Below, one piece after another: positions 6,018-10,627 of a stretch of DNA of 10,627 bases. The notes under the pieces were generated by a model that saw only the letters and a list, made by a program, of their open reading frames with translations, did no database searches and was not told where the DNA came from. The translations under genes and the position numbers were made by a program. Numbering within the stretch: position 1 is the stretch's first letter; each line of letters begins with the position of its first letter. Source of the DNA: an uncultured Bacilli bacterium (GTDB lineage: Bacteria > Bacillota_I > Bacilli_A > RF39 > UBA660); assembly GCA_910585335.1 (NCBI GenBank), contig CAJUCU010000043.1, positions 1-10,627 on the forward strand, written 5' to 3'.

Positions 6018-8382
6018 TTTAGAGTGGGTAAAAGAGTATATTGATATAAGTGATCAAGACTTAAAAGAGTTAGCGGTAAAAATCACGAAAGCTGGTATTA
6101 ATATCGAGAAAGTGATAACCAATCATATAGATCATTTAGTAATTGGAGAAGTAATAGAATGTATAGACCATCCAGATAGTGATCATATGCATGTCTGCCA
6201 AGTTCGAACAGGAGAAAATGAGGTACATCAAATTGTTTGTGGTGCTCCTAATATCAAAGAAGGCCTAAAAGTAATCGTTGCCCTACCAGGAGCGGTACTG
6301 CCAGGAGATTTTGAAATAAAGAAAAGTAAGTTACGTGGAGTAGAATCAAATGGTATGATTTGTGCACTATATGAATTAGGGCTAGAAGAAAAAAATGATG
6401 ACACCTATGCCAAAGGAATCGAAGAATTAAAAAACGACGCAGTAGTAGGTTCCGACCCATTAGTCTACTTAGGTCTAGAAAGTACGTTGTATGAACTAGA
6501 TATTCACAAACATCGTAATAATGACTGCTACTATCATATCGGTTTTGCCTATGAAATAGGAGCCATATTAAATAGACGAGTAAAACTACCAGCCTTAGAT
6601 TTCACTGAAGAAGATGACAGCATAGAAAACTATTTTCATTTAAAAGTAGAAACAGAAAAATGTCCTTATTATTTAGCAAAAATGGTAACAGAGGTAGAAA
6701 TCAAAGAAAGTCCAGACTTTATAAAACGCCGACTTCTAGCAGCAGGCATGAGACCAATTAACAATGTTGTTGATATTTCTAATTATGTAATGCTTGAATT
6801 TGGACAACCACTTCATTTTTTTGATAAAGATAAGTTAGGAAATGAAATATTAGTAAGAGATGCCAAAGATGGAGAAGAAGTAGTTACATTAGATGGAAAA
6901 AAACGTACTTTAAAAAAGAGCGATATTGTAATAACAAATGGAGAAACTCCCGTTTGTATCGCTGGTGTTATGGGTGGAGAAGAAACAGAAGTAACAGAAA
7001 GTACCAAAAATATTTTAATAGAAGCAGCCATATTTGACGCTGTAAGTATCCGCTATACAGCAAGTAACCTCGATTTACGAAGTGAAGCATCCCTCAGATA
7101 CGGAAAAGGCTTAAGTTACGAATATACAGAAATGGCCCTAAAAAGAGCTTGCCATCTATTAGAAAAATATGCTAATGCTAAGATCAAAAGTTCTGTCATC
7201 AGTCATGATAGAGTGGACAAAACACCTAAAATAGTAGAGTTTGAAAAAGAGGCTGTAAATCGAATATTAGGTATTACCATCAATGAAGAAGATATGAAAG
7301 TGGAATTAGAAAGATTAGAATTTGCCTATGAGCAAAAGGGCGATAAATTTGTTGTTACGATTCCTTCAAGACGTCTTGATATTGATCCAAATGTAAATGA
7401 TATCGCGGAAGAAATCGGGAGGCTTTATGGTTATCATAATCTTGTTAGTACCATTCCAAAAGTACCAATAAGACAAGGAAAATATGTAGGAGATGTAAAA
7501 TATCGCAAGATGATTTCAAAAAGACTAAGAACCTTGGGCTTAAATGAAGTAAAAACATATACTTTGATATCGAAAGAAATGGCCAAAATATTTAACTACC
7601 ATGATGTTGCTAACGCTGTTTTACCAAACCCAATGAGCAGCGATAAAAGTATTGTAAGAACAAGCTTAATTCCATCATTATTAAATGTCTATGACTATAA
7701 TAAAAAACGTAAAGTAAAAGATATTTGTATTTATGAAATAGCAAAAACATATGACAAAGAGTATAATGAAACGAGTCTAATTACCGGTTTAGTTTCAGGA
7801 AATTATGTAAATAGTGATTGGAGAAAACCTGTAAAATACGATTTTTATGTAGTAAAAGGGATGGTAGAAAACTTATTAGATTTCATGGGCTTTAAGAATA
7901 GATATAGTTTTGAGACGAGCGATGTAGGAGATTTACATCCTGGAGTAAGCGCCGATATATTGTTAGACAGGAAAAGAATTGGTATTATAGGTCGTGTTCA
8001 TCCAAGTGTTCATAAAGATGAGATTTATGTATTCGAACTATCTCTAAATGCTTTAATGAGCAAAATAAAACCATTAAAATATAAAGAAGCACCCAAATAT
8101 CCAGAGATAGAAAAAGATATGGCCTTCATTTTAGATAAGGATATAACAGTAGGGGAGGTAATGACTACAATTAAAAAAGCAGGCGGAAGACTCCTAGACC
8201 GTGTTACAGTATTTGATGTTTATACTGGCGAAAATGTAGAATCTGATAAAAAATCAGTTGCCTTCAACCTAGTGTTTATGGATCCAAATAGAACTTTAAC
8301 AGACGAAGAAGTGATGGAGGTATTTAATCATATCATCGAAAAAGTGTTAAACACCTTCCAAGCAAAATTAAGAGATCAGTAA
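6010..8382 (+). CDS. pheT: Phenylalanyl-tRNA synthetase beta subunit
   Basis: The beta subunit (790 residues, typical about 800) binds tRNA-Phe, edits Tyr-tRNA-Phe and completes the enzyme with PheS. The domain order is normal: N-terminal helix (ISLEWVKEYI), EMAP-like tRNA-binding OB fold (about 42-150, with VGxV-type strand and GAPNI), B3/4 editing domain (about 210-375), B5 (about 405-475), catalytic-like core (about 480-685) and C-terminal FDX-ACB anticodon-binding domain (about 696-789). In the editing site Asn258, His269 and Glu338 line up with the Thermus residues Asn250, His261 and Glu334, while Thr249 is Ser257. The usual T-P-N-R-P-D before the editing domain reads H-K-H-R-N-N-D (166-172). 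ATG 6010 follows AAGGAG (5994-5999) by 10 nt and overlaps the end of pheS, suggesting translational coupling that keeps the subunits equal. Confidence 0.98.
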   Translation: MISLEWVKEYIDISDQDLKELAVKITKAGINIEKVITNHIDHLVIGEVIECIDHPDSDHMHVCQVRTGENEVHQIVCGAPNIKEGLKVIVALPGAVLPGDFEIKKSKLRGVESNGMICALYELGLEEKNDDTYAKGIEELKNDAVVGSDPLVYLGLESTLYELDIHKHRNNDCYYHIGFAYEIGAILNRRVKLPALDFTEEDDSIENYFHLKVETEKCPYYLAKMVTEVEIKESPDFIKRRLLAAGMRPINNVVDISNYVMLEFGQPLHFFDKDKLGNEILVRDAKDGEEVVTLDGKKRTLKKSDIVITNGETPVCIAGVMGGEETEVTESTKNILIEAAIFDAVSIRYTASNLDLRSEASLRYGKGLSYEYTEMALKRACHLLEKYANAKIKSSVISHDRVDKTPKIVEFEKEAVNRILGITINEEDMKVELERLEFAYEQKGDKFVVTIPSRRLDIDPNVNDIAEEIGRLYGYHNLVSTIPKVPIRQGKYVGDVKYRKMISKRLRTLGLNEVKTYTLISKEMAKIFNYHDVANAVLPNPMSSDKSIVRTSLIPSLLNVYDYNKKRKVKDICIYEIAKTYDKEYNETSLITGLVSGNYVNSDWRKPVKYDFYVVKGMVENLLDFMGFKNRYSFETSDVGDLHPGVSADILLDRKRIGIIGRVHPSVHKDEIYVFELSLNALMSKIKPLKYKEAPKYPEIEKDMAFILDKDITVGEVMTTIKKAGGRLLDRVTVFDVYTGENVESDKKSVAFNLVFMDPNRTLTDEEVMEVFNHIIEKVLNTFQAKLRDQ

Positions 8383-8400
8383 AAGAAAGCAATTTAAAAT

Positions 8401-8483
8401 ATAGGATAATTAGTTTCAAAAAGTGTGAAAATCTATTCATGCTTTTTTTGTCGAAAAATGTATTTTAGGACTAGTTATCCTAT
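8401..8483. repeat. 14-bp inverted repeat around the pheT terminator
   Basis: ATAGGATAATTAGT (8401-8414) pairs with ACTAGTTATCCTAT (8470-8483) over 14 positions with one G-T pair, enclosing 55 bp that contain the terminator hairpin. The right arm ends 11 bp before the -10 of the next operon and so overlaps its -35 region. It could extend the terminator as a long hairpin or act as an operator or mobile-element end. Confidence 0.6.
8418..8449 (+). terminator. Intrinsic terminator of pheST
   Basis: AAAAAGTGTGAA (8418-8429) pairs with TTCATGCTTTTT (8436-8447), 12 bp including two G-U pairs, around a 6-nt loop, and T's continue to 8449. It stands 35 bp after the pheT stop. Confidence 0.85.
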
Positions 8484-8491
8484 TTTCAATG

Positions 8492-8500
8492 TGCTATAAT
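8492..8500 (+). promoter_or_regulatory. Extended -10 promoter of the GNAT operon
   Basis: TGCTATAAT (8492-8500) is an extended -10 with a perfect TATAAT. No good -35 is seen 16-18 bp upstream; that place is occupied by the right arm of the 14-bp inverted repeat. A start near 8507 leaves a leader of about 60 nt before the ATG at 8568. Confidence 0.6.
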
Positions 8501-8567
8501 TTTAGTATAGAATTCTAGAGTAGTATAGTAGGAGTTTTATAAAATAAGAGTAATAAGGAGTGTAAGA

Positions 8568-9011
8568 ATGGAAGTAACATTTAAAAAAGCATCCATAGAA
8601 GATGTAGAAGGCCTAGTGGGATTATGTAACGAATGCTTTGAAGAGAATACATCACTAGAATATGCGAAAGATTTATTTAAGAAAACAGAAAGTGATCCTA
8701 ATAATATTTATCTAATAGGAATAGAAAATGGAAAAGTAATCGCCCATACCAAAATTACCATTATTCGTACTATCTTTGAAGATATGAATACTTACGCAAT
8801 TTTAAATCATGTTTGCGTAAAACCAGAATATCGTCGGCATAATTTAGCAACTAGGATGCTAGAAATTGTAGAAAAGATATGTATTGATCAAGACTGTAAA
8901 ACAATAAAACTATGGTCTAATAATATTCGTGTTCCAGCACATAAATGCTATAAGAAATTTGGTTTTATTTTAAAAGAAGCTGGTTTCTTCGAAAAAGAAA
9001 TTAGAAAGTAG
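8568..9011 (+). CDS. GNAT family N-acetyltransferase
   Basis: The 147-residue product is a single GNAT domain. The N-terminal strand and helix (VTFKKASIEDVEGLVGLC) is typical, then a central sheet (IYLIGIENGKVIAHTKI), then motif A at about 80-97 (LNHVCVKPEYRR followed by H-N-L-A-T). A motif-B-like end at 116-133 reads L-W-S-N-N and later C-Y-K-K-F-G-F, the usual signature with a tyrosine near the catalytic place (Tyr128). In motif A the R-R-x-G-x-A pattern has Asn92 where Gly is usual. AAGGAG (8555-8560) stands 7 nt before the ATG. The stop is 8 nt from the next ATG, so the pair forms an operon. The acceptor substrate is unknown. It is not closely similar to the GNAT protein at 159-629. Confidence 0.9.
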   Translation: MEVTFKKASIEDVEGLVGLCNECFEENTSLEYAKDLFKKTESDPNNIYLIGIENGKVIAHTKITIIRTIFEDMNTYAILNHVCVKPEYRRHNLATRMLEIVEKICIDQDCKTIKLWSNNIRVPAHKCYKKFGFILKEAGFFEKEIRK

Positions 9012-9019
9012 GAAACAAT

Positions 9020-10201
9020 ATGAATATAGAAAAGATATATATCGGTGGTTGGTTCCAAAGAACTACACTACAATTGAGTGAAATTTATGATTTTGTAAGA
9101 GAAGGGACTTCTGAGTTAGCATTAGATAAGAAGAAACTGATTAAACTACATAATAATTTAAACATGAAAGAAATTGAATATGGTGTCGATGGACTTGAAT
9201 ATATCATGATTACAACACAAGATGGCATTCATATTAAAATAGTAGAGGATGGACTTATTGTTTTAAGTGATAGTGATGTAAATGAGTTTTCATTATTTAA
9301 AGATATCGAAAATCTTGCTGATTATTATGAAAATAAACTATCTCCAGCGATTAGTTATTTATTCTCTCTAGGAGCACCAGTACCAAAAGAGCTTGCTAAT
9401 ATTGAAACAGTATTCCCATACTTTATTGTTTTAAATAAAGCTACAAAGGCAAATATACAAGCGCTTTTGAGTAGAACTGATAAAGAAAAGTATTTTGAAT
9501 TTTCGAATAAAAATTATGATGTCGTAAGAGGGGATAAATATTATTTTATCAATAGTAAAGCATCCGCATTTTCTCAAGTAGAAAGATATATCGAAGAACA
9601 AATCTTTATTCGTGAATTTAAAGGACAACTACATCGTTATTTAAATCTTCATCGTATTATTTGGGAGAAAATTGATGAGGTTAAAGAAAATGCTCGAGTT
9701 AGAGGAAAAGACATTGTTGCCTTTAATAGTAAAATAGATGGTTACAGAAAGACAGTAAACTTAATTGATTCTCGTATTAATCAAATGAATACTTATATCA
9801 AGACAAGAGAGAAAATAGCAAAAAGTGATGAAGCTTTGCAAGAATCATTGGATTTAATTGGATATCGTTATGAGACATTAATTAATACAGTTTCTTATAT
9901 GCAACAAATCTGGTCAATGACGAAAAATTATCTAAACTCAGCAACATCATTGTTTGATAGCTTAGAATCAAAAGTAACAGAAAAATCAGTAAATAGTTTG
10001 ACTATTGTTACATCGATGGGAGTAGGTGCTTCCTTAATTGATCTATTTACAGAGTCAGCACCAACCTTTTCTAAATTTGGAGTATTATATTTTTTCATTT
10101 TGGCCATCGTTGGTTATACTGTAAATAAAACGATGAAATTTATTTCTGAGAATAGACGCTATGAGATTTCTGATATTGAATATGATAAGAATATAAAATA
10201 A
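9020..10201 (+). CDS. Hypothetical membrane protein with coiled-coil region and two C-terminal TM segments
   Basis: No family is assigned. The 393-residue product has a mixed alpha/beta N-terminal part (about 1-160) and a long helical, charged region (about 183-322, heptad-like around RTVNLIDSRINQMNTYI). Two hydrophobic segments close to the C-terminus (about 325-343 and 353-369) are separated by a short loop with Glu345, and a charged tail ends the protein. There is no signal peptide, so the bulk should face the cytoplasm, anchored at the C-terminal end. This topology recalls CorA-type transporters and the Rmd1/DUF155 group, but the CorA G-M-N motif is missing (the first helix reads S-M-G-V-G-A), so transport is not claimed. 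The start has a modest site (AGGA, 9010-9013) 6 nt before ATG 9020. It is the second gene of the GNAT operon and is followed at once by a terminator. Confidence 0.8.
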   Translation: MNIEKIYIGGWFQRTTLQLSEIYDFVREGTSELALDKKKLIKLHNNLNMKEIEYGVDGLEYIMITTQDGIHIKIVEDGLIVLSDSDVNEFSLFKDIENLADYYENKLSPAISYLFSLGAPVPKELANIETVFPYFIVLNKATKANIQALLSRTDKEKYFEFSNKNYDVVRGDKYYFINSKASAFSQVERYIEEQIFIREFKGQLHRYLNLHRIIWEKIDEVKENARVRGKDIVAFNSKIDGYRKTVNLIDSRINQMNTYIKTREKIAKSDEALQESLDLIGYRYETLINTVSYMQQIWSMTKNYLNSATSLFDSLESKVTEKSVNSLTIVTSMGVGASLIDLFTESAPTFSKFGVLYFFILAIVGYTVNKTMKFISENRRYEISDIEYDKNIK

Positions 10202-10230
10202 AGAGGATATGAAAAGTCATATTCTTTTTT
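10202..10230 (+). terminator. Intrinsic terminator of the GNAT operon
   Basis: AGAGGATATG (10202-10211 region) pairs with CATATTCTTT (10218-10227), 10 bp with several G-U pairs, around AAAAGT, and T's run to 10230. It starts right after the TAA at 10199-10201. Confidence 0.75.
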
Positions 10231-10297
10231 CGGCAATCAATCAGAAAAAGAATGCAATTACGCATAGGTTATGATATCCTAATAATAGGTGAAGTGT

Positions 10298-10627
10298 ATG
10301 AAAGAAAAGAAAGTCCTATCATTTTTAGTAAAGCATAAAATGAGTTTATTTGTTGTGGCTTGTGCTATCATCATGTTGGTAGGGCTTTCTTACGCTTGGT
10401 TACAATTAACACTTCGAGGCGAAAAGGAGTTAACACTAAGAGCAGGAACACTAGAGTTAAGTCTGGATGATAGCATGAGTGCGGGAATTACAATGGTTGA
10501 TGTTGTTCCCATCAGTGATGAAGAAGGACTTGAAAGTAACGGATACACTTTTACTTTAGAAAACACAGGAACCGTTGATAGTAATTACGAAATATATCTA
10601 GATGACTTAGAAATTCCTGAGTCTGAT
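10298..10627 (+). CDS. Exported TasA/camelysin-like protein (N-terminal part)
   Basis: The frame is open from ATG 10298 to the window end (110 codons) and continues outside. AGGTGA (10287-10292) stands 5 nt upstream. A basic N-terminus (K2, K4, K5, K12, H13, K14) precedes a hydrophobic helix at about 16-34 ending S-Y-A-W, a fitting signal peptidase site after Ala33. The mature part begins with a beta-rich pattern: L-R-A-G-T-L-E-L-S-L-D-D at about 46-57, then Y-T-F-T-L-E-N-T-G-T-V-D-S-N-Y-E-I-Y about 85-102. Such an arrangement (signal, AGTL strand, ENTG turn) is typical of TasA/CalY-type surface and fibre proteins exported through SipW-like peptidases in Bacillota; this is inference from pattern. 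A Gly-Glu-Lys loop follows the helix. It is a separate transcription unit, since a terminator precedes it; no strong promoter is seen in 10231-10297. Confidence 0.75.
   Translation, partial: MKEKKVLSFLVKHKMSLFVVACAIIMLVGLSYAWLQLTLRGEKELTLRAGTLELSLDDSMSAGITMVDVVPISDEEGLESNGYTFTLENTGTVDSNYEIYLDDLEIPESD

Overview
This window comes from a low-GC Gram-positive bacterium (Bacillota). The clearest sign is a T-box leader with a likely TTC specifier in front of pheS-pheT. AGGAG-type ribosome binding sites, U-tailed intrinsic terminators and an exported protein resembling the TasA/camelysin group agree with this. TGA ends several genes and every Trp in the clearly identified genes is TGG, so the standard bacterial code is used. 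An uncultured gut Bacilli-type lineage is my guess; the sequence does not fix the genus.

Left part (1-3124) looks like accessory DNA. It holds the tail of an unidentified gene, a GNAT acetyltransferase followed by a histidine-phosphatase protein, and then about 390 bp without a gene that is crowded with hairpins. After that come an unrecognised 387-residue protein on the minus strand and the C-terminal stump of an HNH endonuclease. A strong hairpin follows at 3088-3124. Between it and 3371 lies what looks like a decayed minus-strand membrane-protein gene.

The middle part (3373-8449) is core translation machinery: frr (ribosome recycling factor) on its own promoter, an unknown cysteine-containing protein on its own promoter, then promoter, Phe T-box, pheS and pheT with an 8-nt overlap and a terminator. 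The T-box would couple synthesis of the two phenylalanyl-tRNA synthetase subunits to the level of uncharged tRNA-Phe.

Right part (8470-10627) has an extended -10 promoter driving a GNAT acetyltransferase and a protein with two C-terminal membrane segments, closed by a terminator. The window ends inside an exported TasA/camelysin-like protein.

Several starts were moved downstream of the longest ORF because of Shine-Dalgarno spacing: histidine phosphatase 670, frr 3423, hypothetical 4069, pheS 4959, pheT 6010. The most unusual stretch is the multi-hairpin segment 1222-1395, a possible uncharacterised structured RNA. The evidence for it is pairing in AT-rich sequence only, so it remains a candidate.
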